A stretch of DNA of 24,974 nucleotides from an uncultured Marmoricola sp. (GCF_943913695.1 NZ_CALTZE010000048.1:1-24974), one strand, 5' to 3'; positions 1 through 8,392 are shown, counted from the first letter of the stretch. Made by a program: numbers and translations. The notes: generated from the sequence alone by a model not told the origin.

Positions 1-108
1 CACCAGCGCCACCTTGTGCCCCTCCCCCACCCGGAAGGAGACGTCGTCGAACAGCACCCGCCCGTCCGGCAGCTCGTAGCGCACCCCCGCGACCTCCACG
101 TGTCCCAC
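1..108 (-). CDS. ABC-F family ATPase, N-terminal fragment (runs off the window)
   Basis: Only the first 36 codons are present, read leftward from a GTG at 108-106. The peptide opens VGHVEVAGVRYELPDG and continues through a LFDDVSFRVGEGHKVALV stretch, which is the strand that precedes the Walker A loop in ABC ATPases. The pattern 'gene-specific start, then ...L-DDVSF-V--G-KVALV' resembles the first nucleotide-binding domain of actinobacterial ABC-F proteins, soluble twin-ATPase proteins that act on the ribosome. A GGGGAGG stretch (minus strand, 125-119) lies about ten bases upstream and supports the GTG at 108; an in-frame GTG at 99 is the alternative start. The Walker A itself lies outside the window, so an ordinary ABC transporter ATPase cannot be excluded. 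Confidence 0.7.
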   Translation of the reverse strand, partial: MGHVEVAGVRYELPDGRVLFDDVSFRVGEGHKVALV

Positions 109-150
109 GGGGAGACATCCTCCCCGGTTGTGGCCGCGCGCCGCACCCGG

Positions 151-227
151 CTTTTCGTACGAAAAGCCCCCCCGGGGGTGACAACGGGGAGGGTTTCCGG
201 CTCCAGACGCCGGCAACCCTCCCCATT
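151..227 (+). repeat. Palindromic repeat element, left copy
   Basis: The element has two parts. A perfect 16-bp palindrome, cttttcgtacgaaaag (151-166), is followed by a long hairpin with arms at 186-200 and 210-224 and a 9-base loop. Positions 177-200 are the exact reverse complement of 1304-1327, and the outer palindrome recurs at 1337-1352 with one change. The two copies therefore face each other across the gene at 301-1263. It lies between two divergent genes, so it is not placed as a terminator of either. It looks like a mobile or dispersed palindromic repeat (REPIN- or MITE-like); whether it recurs elsewhere in the genome cannot be seen here. Confidence 0.8.
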
Positions 228-300
228 GATGGCAGTGCGGTTATCCACAGGCCTCCAGGAGGCAGTCGCGGCGCCCGCGCCGGACGAGCACCATCTGGGG

Positions 301-1263
301 ATGCCCACGCCCGCCCCCGTGCTGCTCGAGCTGCACCGGCTCCGACAACGCCAGGACGGCGTGGTGTCCCGGCGCCAGCTCGTCGACGTCGGCGCCGCCG
401 AGCACGACCTCGAGCGCTGGCGGCACCGGCGCCTGCTGCGGACCGTGCACCGGGGGGTCTACGTCGACCACACCGGCCCACTCACCTTCCGCCAGCGTGC
501 GTGGGCAGCGGTGCTGGCCGTCGGCGACGCGGCCGTCTACGGACCGTCCGCGCTGCGCCTGGCGTACGGCGCGGGCCGCCGCGACCTCGACGAGGACGGC
601 CCGATCCACGTGGCGGTCGACCACGCTCGTCGCGTCGAAGCACCCGAGGGCGTGGTGGTGCACCGGGTGCGAGGGCTCGACGCGCGGGTGCGCTGGGCGG
701 CGAACCCGCCCGTCGTACGCGTGGAGGAGGCCTTGCTCGACCTCGCGCAGTCGGCACGCAGCGACCACGACGCCATCGCCCTGCTCGCCGACGGCGTGCA
801 GGCGCGGCTCACCACGGTGGCCCGGCTGAGCCTGGCGCTGCAGCGGCGCGCGCGAGTACGCCGCCGCACCTTCCTCACCGCCGTGCTGGCCGACGTCGAG
901 GCCGGCGTCTGCTCGACGCTGGAGGCGGCCTACGTGACGCGGGTCGAGCGCGCCCACGGCCTGCCGCCCAGCGAGCGCCAGCAGCCGACAGGCGTCGGCC
1001 GGCCGGGTTTCCGTGACGTGACCTACCGCAGGTATGGCGTCAACGTCGAGCTCGACGGTCGCCTGGGCCACACCCACCACGACGACCTCGACCGCGACCT
1101 CGAGCGCGACCTCGCCGCAGCCACCCGGCAGGAGGTGACGCTGCGCCTGGGGTGGGGCCAGTCGGTCGGCCGCCCGTGCGCGACCTCGCGGACGCTCGCC
1201 CTCATCCTGCAGGCACAGGGCTGGGACGGCGAGTGGCACCCCTGTCCCGACTGCCGCGAGTGA
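301..1263 (+). CDS. AbiEi-like winged-helix protein with DUF559/PD-(D/E)xK-like C-terminal domain
   Basis: A 320-residue protein. Residues 15-55 (VVSRRQLVDVG...LLRTVHRGVY) are the helix-turn-helix found in AbiEi antitoxin-domain proteins of actinobacteria. Residues 200-285 carry the signature of the Vsr/DUF559 endonuclease-like fold: GVCSTLEA, then VELDGRLGH with Glu250 and Asp252, an arginine-rich helix (DRDLERDL) and LRLGWGQS. The tail ends HPCPDC. Proteins of this build are common and mostly solitary in actinobacteria; the function is unproven, and no AbiEii-type toxin gene lies next to it. The start was set at ATG 301 because the N-terminus of the family begins close to the HTH; an AGGAGG lies at 258-263 and only weak GGGG directly upstream. 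In-frame upstream codons (for example ATG 229) fall in the repeat. It is framed by inverted repeat copies, suggesting transfer as a unit. Confidence 0.75.
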   Translation: MPTPAPVLLELHRLRQRQDGVVSRRQLVDVGAAEHDLERWRHRRLLRTVHRGVYVDHTGPLTFRQRAWAAVLAVGDAAVYGPSALRLAYGAGRRDLDEDGPIHVAVDHARRVEAPEGVVVHRVRGLDARVRWAANPPVVRVEEALLDLAQSARSDHDAIALLADGVQARLTTVARLSLALQRRARVRRRTFLTAVLADVEAGVCSTLEAAYVTRVERAHGLPPSERQQPTGVGRPGFRDVTYRRYGVNVELDGRLGHTHHDDLDRDLERDLAAATRQEVTLRLGWGQSVGRPCATSRTLALILQAQGWDGEWHPCPDCRE

Positions 1264-1276
1264 GGCGGCGTACGAC

Positions 1277-1352
1277 ATCGGGGAGGCTTTCCGGCGCTAT
1301 GGACCGGAAACCCTCCCCGTTGTCACCGCTGGCGAGCTTTTCGTACGAAAGG
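1277..1352 (-). repeat. Palindromic repeat element, right copy (inverted)
   Basis: This is the mirror copy of the element at 151-227. A hairpin has arms at 1280-1294 and 1304-1318 (15 bases each, one mismatch pair, 9-base loop), and the cttttcgtacgaaa palindrome follows at 1337-1352. It lies between convergent genes, the AbiEi-like gene ending at 1263 and the barbiturase-type gene ending at 1379. The strong hairpin could therefore also stop transcription from both sides, although no T-run is present. Confidence 0.8.
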
Positions 1353-1378
1353 CCCCCAGGCGAGGCGGGCCCGCCGGC

Positions 1379-2473
1379 TCAGCCCAGGTCGACGATGGCG
1401 GCCACAGGGCCGCCACCGTCGGGACCCTGGTGGGCGGCGGAGACGGAGACGAAGACGGCGGGGTCGCCGGTGACGGCGGCGGTGACGCCGCCGACGCACG
1501 CCTTGATCTGGCGGTGCCAGTGCACGTCGGAGTCGTCGAGCATCGCGTTGCGGCGGCCGCGGACCTCGCCGTCCTGGGAGACCTCGCACTTGAGGAAGAC
1601 GTTGACCAGGCGGCCGTCGAGGTCGCCGGTGCGCGGGCGCTCGGGGAGGTCGAGGCCGGCGTCCTTGATGGCGGCCCAGATGCCGTCCTGGTCGAGCGCG
1701 TCCTCCATCACCGAGTGGCCGATGCGGTAGCGGCCGCCGACACCGGGGGCGTTGCCGACCACGACGACCTGCGCCTGGTCGAGCTCGACGCCCGAGGAGC
1801 AGGAGGCGACGGCGGAGTAGAGCTCCCGGTTGTGCATCACGTCCTCGTCGCTCGGCATCTCGATCTCGCCGAGCGCGACGGCGATGCCGAGCGCGGTGGT
1901 GCCGTTGGAGAGGTCCATCGACTCGTGGGTGTGCTCGGTCCACACGGTCTTGCCGCGCGACTTGGCGTCGCGGATGGTGTGGATCGTCAGCAGCGGGGTC
2001 TTGGTCTGCACGTAGTGCACGTCGGCGGGGTCGGTGATGCCGGCGCGCTCCATGGCGACCTTCACGGCGTCGGCGACCTTGCTGACCATGGCGACGCGGC
2101 CGATGTCCTCGGGGAGCAGCTGCTCGCTCATCGCGAAGCCGACGGTCAGGCGCAGGTCGTCGGTCGGCTCGGCGTCGGTGGTGGCGAAGATCGTGGCGTG
2201 GGGGCTGATCACGCCGTCGGTGCCGCCCGACCACACGATCGGGATCTCCTTGACCTGCTCTGCGGGGGCACCCTTCTCGACGAGCACCTCGCGGAAGGCG
2301 CGGTCGGCGATGATGCGGGTGTAGTCGTTGACCCCGCCGTTGCCCTCGGTCTTGCCGATGATGGCGATGACGCGGGAGGCCTCGAGCACCCCCTCGTCGA
2401 TCAGCTTGGCCAGCTCGCTGGCGTCGGCGACGGAGTGGATCGGGACCTTGCGCACCTCGATGGCCTGGGGCAT
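1379..2473 (-). CDS. Ring-opening cyclic amide hydrolase, barbiturase type (AtzD/barbiturase family)
   Basis: The 364-residue product belongs to the small family containing barbiturase (barbiturate to ureidomalonate) and cyanuric acid hydrolase. The family's three-fold repeat, each unit giving a Lys and a Ser, is intact: Lys41 (IGKTEGNGG) with Ser82 (WSGGTDG), Lys158 (QTKTPLL) with Ser226/Ser227 (ASCSSGVEL), and Lys295 (FLKCEVSQDG) with Ser345 (VSVSAAHQG). From memory the sequence is very close to Rhodococcus barbiturase (for example the start AIEVRKVPIHSVADASEL), so barbiturate is the favoured substrate over cyanurate. The start is ATG 2473, with GAGGAAG six bases upstream. It lies 29 bases after the carbamate kinase in the same direction, and so shares its transcript. 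No truncation is seen. Confidence 0.88.
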   Translation of the reverse strand: MPQAIEVRKVPIHSVADASELAKLIDEGVLEASRVIAIIGKTEGNGGVNDYTRIIADRAFREVLVEKGAPAEQVKEIPIVWSGGTDGVISPHATIFATTDAEPTDDLRLTVGFAMSEQLLPEDIGRVAMVSKVADAVKVAMERAGITDPADVHYVQTKTPLLTIHTIRDAKSRGKTVWTEHTHESMDLSNGTTALGIAVALGEIEMPSDEDVMHNRELYSAVASCSSGVELDQAQVVVVGNAPGVGGRYRIGHSVMEDALDQDGIWAAIKDAGLDLPERPRTGDLDGRLVNVFLKCEVSQDGEVRGRRNAMLDDSDVHWHRQIKACVGGVTAAVTGDPAVFVSVSAAHQGPDGGGPVAAIVDLG

Positions 2474-2502
2474 CTGCTTCCTCTTTCCTGTGCTGTTGCT
2501 GG

Positions 2503-3450
2503 TCAGTCGGGGACGACGACGGTCCCCACGCCCTGCCCCGCCGGCGCCGTGGCGGCCTCCAGCAGGTGGGCGAGGTCGGTGATGACGGCACGGCTGCCGC
2601 CCTGCTCGACGAAGCGGCACGCCGCGTCGACCTTCGGGCCCATCGACCCGCTGGCGAAGTGGCCCTCGGCGGCGTGGCCGCGCATCTCCGAGAGAGTGAC
2701 GGTGCCGAGCTCCTCGGCCTCCGGCGTGCCCCACCGCAGCACGGCGTGGGCGACGTCGGTGCCGATGACGAGCACGTCGGCGGCCACCGAGCGGGCGAGC
2801 AGCGCCGCGCCGAGGTCCTTGTCGATCACGGCCTCCACGCCGTGCAGCGAGCCATCGGCCTCGCGTACGACGGGGATCCCGCCTCCCCCGTTGGCCACCA
2901 CGACGAAGCCCGCGTCGGCCAGGGCCTGGACGGCGGGGGCGTCGAGCACCTCGCGCGGCTCGGGCGAGGCCACCACGCGTCGCCAGCCGCGCTCGCCGCG
3001 GTCCTCCCAGGTCTCGCCGTGCTCGATCATCACCGCGGCCTCGTCGGGCGCGAGGTAGCGGCCGACCGGCTTGGTCGGGCGCTCGAAGCCCGGGTCGTCG
3101 AGGTCGACGAGCGCGCGCGTCACCACGGCCGCCGTACGCCGCTGCACGCCGTGGCGCGCGAGTGCGGCCTCGAGGGCGTCCATCAGCACGAAGCCGAGGG
3201 TCGCCTGGGTCTGGGCGACGCACCAGTCCAGCGGCACGGGCGGCACGACGGCCGCTGCGAGCTGGTTCTTGACCAGCAGGTTGCCGACCTGCGGGCCGTT
3301 GCCGTGCGTGATCACGACCTCGTGGTCGTGCTGGAGCAGCGTGGCCACGGCCTCCATGGCGACGGCCGCGGCCGCGAGCTGGTCCTCGGGACGGGCGCGG
3401 CCGTCGGCGCTGGTCATGGCGTTGCCGCCCAGCGCCACCAGGATCCTCAC
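2503..3450 (-). CDS. arcC: Carbamate kinase (catabolic, ArcC/AllK type)
   Basis: A 315-residue amino-acid-kinase-fold enzyme that converts carbamoyl phosphate plus ADP into ATP, CO2 and ammonia. Visible signatures are VALGGNAM (5-12), THGNGPQVGNL (48-58), NGGGGIPV (187-194), VIDKDLGAALLA (208-219), GTDVAHAVL (230-238) and GSMGPKV (268-274). The length is normal for the family. The start is GTG 3450, with GAGGAG about seven bases upstream; the nearby ATG at 3464 is out of frame. There is no arginine deiminase or ornithine carbamoyltransferase in the window, so the usual arginine pathway is not its context. The only carbamoyl phosphate source visible is the DUF2877/FdrA/DUF1116 set at 18727-22222, the same partnership as AllFGH-AllK in E. 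coli allantoin use. Confidence 0.93.
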   Translation of the reverse strand: MRILVALGGNAMTSADGRARPEDQLAAAAVAMEAVATLLQHDHEVVITHGNGPQVGNLLVKNQLAAAVVPPVPLDWCVAQTQATLGFVLMDALEAALARHGVQRRTAAVVTRALVDLDDPGFERPTKPVGRYLAPDEAAVMIEHGETWEDRGERGWRRVVASPEPREVLDAPAVQALADAGFVVVANGGGGIPVVREADGSLHGVEAVIDKDLGAALLARSVAADVLVIGTDVAHAVLRWGTPEAEELGTVTLSEMRGHAAEGHFASGSMGPKVDAACRFVEQGGSRAVITDLAHLLEAATAPAGQGVGTVVVPD

Positions 3451-3511
3451 CGGCTGCTCCTCATGTCGACCGACCCTAGGGATCGCGCCCCGCCGCGGTC
3501 GTCGTCTGAGG

Positions 3512-4222
3512 TCACGAGGGATCCGCCGATCTCCTGGCAACACCTGACAACAGGCCGGCCAGCACGCGGGTGCCGACCGGCAGCCCGTGGGCGTCGTAGT
3601 AGTCGAACATTGCCCCCAGCCACTCCCGCTCGCGCTCGGGGAGACCGGCGCCGTCCCAGCCGACGCGGCGCGCGCCGACACCGGCCTCGGCGGCCAGCTC
3701 CGCGACGCTCGCCTCGCGTGTCGCGAGCTCGTAGGTCGCGCCGAGGTGGCCGTCGTCGAGCAGCACCGTCGCCGCCGCGGCCCCGAGGTCGGCGAGGTCG
3801 AGGAAGCCGAAGCGCGCGTGCACGTCGTAGGGCACCGCGACGTCGGCGCTCAGGTCGAGGTTCTGCAGGTAGGCACCGGGCTGAAGGATCGTCCAGCCCA
3901 GCCCCGAGCGGCGTACGACGTCCTCGCTCGCCGCCTTGCCGAGGTGGTGCGGCATCGCGGGGGCATAGGGCGAGGCCACCGAGTGGTAGACCGCGCGCCC
4001 CACCCCCGCCTGGCGCAGCGCGTCGAGCCAGCCGCCGACGAGCGCGGGCTCGTCGGCGTGCAGGTTGGGGGCGACGAGGTACGCCGCCGCGCAGCCGGCG
4101 AGGGCGTCGGGCAGCCGGTCGGCGCGACCGAGCGGGAGCGCGGTGGCGCCCCGCTCGGCGAGCGCCGCGCAGACCGCACGACCGGTCTTGCCGTGGCCGC
4201 CGAGGACCGCCACCCGCGTCAC
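3512..4222 (-). CDS. NAD(P)-binding NmrA-like/SDR protein
   Basis: A 236-residue Rossmann-fold protein. The nucleotide loop is VLGGHGKTGRAV near the N-terminus (residues 6-17), and mid-protein features are VYHSVASPY and LGWTILQPGAYLQN, typical of atypical SDRs of the NmrA/NAD(P)H-azoreductase type that often lack the Tyr-x3-Lys dyad. Its GTG start (4222-4220) overlaps the stop of HyuB by four bases (GTGA), so translation is coupled and the protein probably acts with HyuAB. No substrate can be read from the sequence; it could be a redox sensor or an oxidoreductase. It ends 61 bases before the carbamate kinase start. Confidence 0.82.
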   Translation of the reverse strand: MTRVAVLGGHGKTGRAVCAALAERGATALPLGRADRLPDALAGCAAAYLVAPNLHADEPALVGGWLDALRQAGVGRAVYHSVASPYAPAMPHHLGKAASEDVVRRSGLGWTILQPGAYLQNLDLSADVAVPYDVHARFGFLDLADLGAAAATVLLDDGHLGATYELATREASVAELAAEAGVGARRVGWDGAGLPEREREWLGAMFDYYDAHGLPVGTRVLAGLLSGVARRSADPS

Positions 4223-6192
4223 GGGACCAGGTCCACCTCGGCGTACGCCGCTCCGCCCGCGAGCGCGGCGTAGCCCGGCCCCCGGTCGAAGAAGGCCTCG
4301 CTCGCCGCAGGGCGCGAGGCGCGCTCGGCCTCGGTGGCGGCCGCGTCGAAGCCGAGGGTGTCGTCGTCCAGCGCACCGGTGAGCACCACGCCGTAGTCGG
4401 AGAGCGCGGCCTCCTGCGAGACCTTGCGCCACACCACGTCGCGCACCACCATCGCGGGGTCGCGCCGCAGCGGGTCGCCCCAGCCGCCGCCACCCGTCGT
4501 ACGGATCCGGATCACCTCGCCGGCCTGGACGGGCTCGGCGTCGGCGAGGGCGTCGACCTCGCGCTCGCGGGGGCCGTCCGGGTCGATGACGACCTCGAAG
4601 GGCTTGCCGGCCCGGCCGCCCTTGACACCCCAGCAGGCGAGGATCGAGCGGTCGGCGATCGACATGAAGTGGCCGTCCTTGAGCATCCGGACGTGCTTCT
4701 CGTAGCCCAGGCCGCCGCGGAACTGTCCGGCGCCGCCGCTGTCGACGGCCAGCGAGAGCGACTCGACCCGGAAGGGGAAGCGCGCCTCGGTGAACTCCGT
4801 GGGCAGGTTGCGGCTGTCGGGCACGACGTGGATGGTGTCCTCGCCGTCGGCGTAGTAGCGCCCGCCGGAGCCACCGCCGAGCACCTCGCGCATCAGGTAG
4901 GGCCGGCCCTCGACGTCCTCGCCGTAGACACCGGTGTAGCGGATCGTCTCCTGGTCGGCGGGCATCCTGCCGTCGACGGCCTTGGCCACGACACCCGCGA
5001 GCACGCCGAGCAGTCGCAGGATCACGAAGGTCCGCGCGTTGGTCGGCGCCGGGAAGACCGGCGTGAGCAGCGTCCCGGGCGGCGGGAAGCGCATCTCGAT
5101 GAGCGGCACGATGCCCTCGTTGACGTCGAGCTCGGCCATCCGCTCGGGGCTCTCGGCGAGGTTGCGCAGGATCGGCGCGAGCCACTTCTTGAGGAAGACG
5201 CCGTCGCTGTAGTCGCCGCAGTGGTTGATCGGGCCCTTGGCCTGCGGCGAGGTGCCGCCGAAGTCGAGCACGAGTCGCTCGCCCTCGGGGTCGTCGGCGG
5301 GGGTGCGGGTCAGGGTGATCCGCTGCGTGTGCAGCTGGGGCTCCTCGACACCGTCGTGCTCGGCGTAGTCCTCCCACACCCAGCTGCCGACCGGGATCTG
5401 GCTGAGGATCTCGCGGCGGTAGGTCTCGGTGGTGCGGCTGATGATGGCGTCGAAGCAGGACTCGACCGTCTCCGCGCCGTAGCGGTCGAAGAGCTCGCCG
5501 AGCCGGCGGGCACCCATGAGGCAGGCCGAGCACTCCGCGTCGAGGTCGGCGGCGAGCGACTCGGGCATCCGCGAGTTGCGCGTCATGATCGCGAGCGCCG
5601 CGCGGTTGGGCACCCCGGCGTCCCAGAGCCGGATCGGGGGCACCATCAGGCCCTCCTCGAAGACGCTGGTGGCGTTGGAGGGCATCGAGCCGGGCACGGC
5701 GCCGCCGATGTCGTCGTGGTGGCCGAAGGCCTGCACGAAGGCCACGACCCGGCGCTCCTCGGGGGCGCCGCTGAAGACGGGCACGGTGACGCAGAGGTCG
5801 GGCAGGTGGCCGATGCCGCCCTCGGAGCGGTAGACGTCGTTGTGGAAGAAGACGTCGCCCTCGCGCATCTCCTCGATCGGGAAGTCGCGTGCCACCGGGT
5901 GCACCAGCGCGGAGTAGGACCGGCCGGTGAGCTTGCGCAGCAGCCGGTCGTGGATGCCGGCGCGGAAGTCGTGGGCGTCGCGGATCATCGGGCTGCGGCT
6001 GGTACGCGCGATGGCGGTCTCGACCTCCATCTCGACGCTGGCCAGCGACCCCTGCACGATCTCGACCAGCACGGGGTCGGCGCTCGCGCCGGCGTCGGAG
6101 GTCAGGTGGGCGAAGGGGAAGTCGGTCGGCGCCCTTCGTGACGCCTCGTTCCTCGGCTCCTCAGGGAGCGGGTCGGTGTGCTCGGCGTTCAC
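4219..6192 (-). CDS. hyuB: Hydantoinase B/oxoprolinase subunit (HyuB)
   Basis: The 657-residue protein is the second subunit of an ATP-dependent cyclic amidase of the 5-oxoprolinase / N-methylhydantoinase / acetone-acetophenone carboxylase group. Family marks are HNDVYRSEGGIGHLPD (117-132), FGHHDDIGGAVPGSMP (156-171), DFGGTSPQAKGPINH and a glycine-rich C-terminal TTGGGGWGDPL. The first 25 or so residues are charged and unlike the family, so a later start is possible, but GTG 6192 overlaps the HyuA stop by four bases and is preferred. HyuA cleaves ATP and HyuB completes ring opening or carboxylation; the substrate class cannot be told from sequence. In this island a hydantoin or imide derived from a nucleobase is the natural guess. 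Confidence 0.9.
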   Translation of the reverse strand: MNAEHTDPLPEEPRNEASRRAPTDFPFAHLTSDAGASADPVLVEIVQGSLASVEMEVETAIARTSRSPMIRDAHDFRAGIHDRLLRKLTGRSYSALVHPVARDFPIEEMREGDVFFHNDVYRSEGGIGHLPDLCVTVPVFSGAPEERRVVAFVQAFGHHDDIGGAVPGSMPSNATSVFEEGLMVPPIRLWDAGVPNRAALAIMTRNSRMPESLAADLDAECSACLMGARRLGELFDRYGAETVESCFDAIISRTTETYRREILSQIPVGSWVWEDYAEHDGVEEPQLHTQRITLTRTPADDPEGERLVLDFGGTSPQAKGPINHCGDYSDGVFLKKWLAPILRNLAESPERMAELDVNEGIVPLIEMRFPPPGTLLTPVFPAPTNARTFVILRLLGVLAGVVAKAVDGRMPADQETIRYTGVYGEDVEGRPYLMREVLGGGSGGRYYADGEDTIHVVPDSRNLPTEFTEARFPFRVESLSLAVDSGGAGQFRGGLGYEKHVRMLKDGHFMSIADRSILACWGVKGGRAGKPFEVVIDPDGPREREVDALADAEPVQAGEVIRIRTTGGGGWGDPLRRDPAMVVRDVVWRKVSQEAALSDYGVVLTGALDDDTLGFDAAATEAERASRPAASEAFFDRGPGYAALAGGAAYAEVDLVP

Positions 6193-8270
6193 GGGGTGTC
6201 CTTCCGGGTCACGATGATGTTGAGGTGCTCGTCGATGCGCGCGCTGAAGCCGGGGTGCAGCGGGACGGTGGAGCCGAACTCCTCGATCACCGCCGGCCCC
6301 TCCACGACCGCACCGGGCGCCAGGTCGGGGCGCCAGTAGAGCGGGGTCTCGACCCAGCCGTGCTCGGCCTCGAAGCAGACGCTGCGGGTGCCCCGCGCGG
6401 CCTCCGCGGGCGACGCGCCGGACCCGAGCGGGTGGCTCTTGATCTCCGGGCGCTGGATCGGCCCGATGCCGGAGACGCGGAGGTTGACCCACTCGACCTG
6501 CTGGCTGTCGTCGTCGGCGAAGTCGTAGCCGTAGAGACCGCGGTGCTCGGCGTGGAAGCGGCGCGCCACCTCCTCGAGCAGGTCCTCGTCCACCTCGCCC
6601 TCGGGCACGCCGACGCGCACCTCGAAGGCCTGCCCGAAGTAGCGCAGGTCGGCGGTCCGCACGAACTGGTGGTCCTCGGGCGCGAAGCCCTCCTTGGCCA
6701 GCGCCTCGGTCGCCTGCGCGGCCAGGGCGTCGTAGACGCTCGCGACGTCGCCGGGCTTGAGCGCGTCGGCGAGCGAGACGTGGGTCTGCACGTAGTCGTT
6801 CTTGACGTCGACCGTGAGCAGCCCGAAGGCGGAGACGTTGCCCGGGTTGGGCGGCACCAGCACGGCCTTGAGGCCGAGGATGTCGACCAGGCGGCACAGC
6901 AGCAGCGAGCCGGAGCCGCCGAAGGTGACCAGCGTGAAGTCGCGGACGTCGAGGCCGCGCTTGACGGTGACCTGGCGCAGCGCGTTGGCCTGGTTCCACG
7001 CCGAGATCTCCAGCACGCCGCCGGCGCAGGCCTCGGGGGTCAGCTCCAGGCGCCCGGCCAGCTCCTCGACGCCGCTGCGAGCAGCGTCCACGTCGAGCGG
7101 GATCTCCCCGCCCAGCAGGTGCGGGGGGATCCGGCCGAGGAAGACGTGCGCGTCGGTGATCGTGACGTCCTGCCCGCCCTTGCCGTAGCAGAGCGGACCG
7201 GGGTCGGCGCCCGCCGAGTGCGGGCCGACCTTGAGGGTGCCCTCCGGGGAGAGCCATGCGATCGAGCCCCCGCCCGCGCCCACCGTGACGACGTCGATCA
7301 TCGGGATCTTCGACGGGAAGGCGCCGACCGAGCCCTCGGTGGTCAGCGTCGGCTGGCCGTCGATGACCACGCTGACGTCGGTCGAGGTGCCGCCGCCGTC
7401 GGAGGTCAGCACCTTGTCGAAGCCCGCGACCTGGGCGATCAGCGCGGCACCGAGTGCCCCGGCGGCCGGACCGGAGAGCACCGTGGTGATCGGCTGGTGC
7501 ACCACCTCGTCGGCGCTGAGCACCCCGCCGTTGCTCTTCATGACGTAGAACGGCAGCTCACGGTCGTCGTAGGCCGTCAGCCGGGTCTTGATGTTGGTGA
7601 CGTACGCCGCCAGGCGCGGCTTGACGGCCGCGTCGACGAGCGTGGTCATCGCGCGCTCGTACTCCCGGTACTCCCGCAGCACCTGGCTGGAGAGCGAGAC
7701 CACAGCCTCGGGGTGCTCCTCGGCGAGCACCGCGCGCATCTGCTCCTCGTGGTCGGGGTTGGCGTAGGCGTGCAGGAAGCACACGCCGAGCGTGGTGATC
7801 CCCTGGGCCCTGAACCAGCGCGCCACCGCACGGGCGCCGGCCTCGTCGAAGGGCCGCACCTCCGCGCCGGTGACGTCGAGGCGCCCCTCGACGCCCTTGA
7901 CCAGGTCGCGCGGCACGATCCGCGACGGTTTGACCCAGAAGTAGGAGTTGCCGTAGCCGTCGGGCACGGACTGGCGGGCGATCTCGAGCATCGCCTCGTA
8001 GCCGGTGTTGGTGACGAACCCGAGCCGGTCGACCTTGCCCTCCAGGAGCTGGTTGGTGGCGACCGTGGTGCCGTGGCTGACCGCGTCGATGGCGGAGCCC
8101 TCCGCACCGAGCAGGCCGAGCACCTTGTCGATGCCGGCCAGGAACCCGTCTGCCGGGTTGCTCGGCGTCGACGGCGTCTTGGTCGTGACGATCTCGCCGG
8201 AGACCTCGTCGAAGGCGACGACGTCGGTGAACGTGCCGCCGGTGTCGATGCCGATGCGGATCTGCCCCAT
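6189..8270 (-). CDS. hyuA: Hydantoinase A/oxoprolinase subunit (HyuA)
   Basis: A 693-residue ASKHA-fold ATPase subunit. The phosphate loop is GIDTGGTFTD (7-16). Downstream come SHGTTVATNQLLEG, SGPAAGALGA, SDGGGTSTDVSVV and ADPGPLCYGKGG, all in the family order, and the C-terminal domain ends with the expected PAVIEEFGSTVPLHPGF segment. The start is ATG 8270, with AGAGGAG about five bases upstream. It is the first gene of a run HyuA-HyuB-NmrA-like in which each pair overlaps by four bases. This unit is separated from the permease/Mo-hydroxylase run by the CodA-like gene and a small convergent plus-strand gene, so it must have its own promoter within 8271-8398; no clear -35/-10 pair was found there on the minus strand. 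Confidence 0.92.
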   Translation of the reverse strand: MGQIRIGIDTGGTFTDVVAFDEVSGEIVTTKTPSTPSNPADGFLAGIDKVLGLLGAEGSAIDAVSHGTTVATNQLLEGKVDRLGFVTNTGYEAMLEIARQSVPDGYGNSYFWVKPSRIVPRDLVKGVEGRLDVTGAEVRPFDEAGARAVARWFRAQGITTLGVCFLHAYANPDHEEQMRAVLAEEHPEAVVSLSSQVLREYREYERAMTTLVDAAVKPRLAAYVTNIKTRLTAYDDRELPFYVMKSNGGVLSADEVVHQPITTVLSGPAAGALGAALIAQVAGFDKVLTSDGGGTSTDVSVVIDGQPTLTTEGSVGAFPSKIPMIDVVTVGAGGGSIAWLSPEGTLKVGPHSAGADPGPLCYGKGGQDVTITDAHVFLGRIPPHLLGGEIPLDVDAARSGVEELAGRLELTPEACAGGVLEISAWNQANALRQVTVKRGLDVRDFTLVTFGGSGSLLLCRLVDILGLKAVLVPPNPGNVSAFGLLTVDVKNDYVQTHVSLADALKPGDVASVYDALAAQATEALAKEGFAPEDHQFVRTADLRYFGQAFEVRVGVPEGEVDEDLLEEVARRFHAEHRGLYGYDFADDDSQQVEWVNLRVSGIGPIQRPEIKSHPLGSGASPAEAARGTRSVCFEAEHGWVETPLYWRPDLAPGAVVEGPAVIEEFGSTVPLHPGFSARIDEHLNIIVTRKDTP

Positions 8271-8386
8271 GGTGCTCCTCTGCTCGTGCGCGGGTCGCTC
8301 CGAAGTCAACCGCGCGGCCCACCCGGGGGTCCATGTCAGAGGTTGCCGCCGATCGCCGACTCCGACGGCAGATCTCGCCAACTGGC

Positions 8387-8392
8387 TAGGAT
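8387..8392 (+). promoter_or_regulatory. Candidate -10 element for a leaderless transcript
   Basis: TAGGAT stands six bases before the GTG start at 8399, the spacing expected when transcription begins at the start codon itself. Leaderless genes of this form are common in actinobacteria. No good -35 hexamer is seen, and no Shine-Dalgarno sequence is present, which fits a leaderless reading. Confidence 0.45.

Noticed and set aside
241..249. TTATCCACA, a perfect E. coli-type DnaA box upstream of the AbiEi-like gene.
   Set aside because: It is single, with no cluster of boxes, no AT-rich region and no replication genes nearby; a chance match or a minor site is more likely than an origin.
2503..3450. 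Carbamate kinase as part of an arginine deiminase pathway.
   Set aside because: No arginine deiminase, ornithine carbamoyltransferase or arginine/ornithine antiporter is present in the window.
2566..6141. A very long plus-strand open frame opposite carbamate kinase, NmrA-like and HyuB genes.
   Set aside because: High GC suppresses stop codons; the translation is Arg/Ala/Gly/His-rich with no family signature, and the minus-strand genes beneath it are well-recognised and complete.
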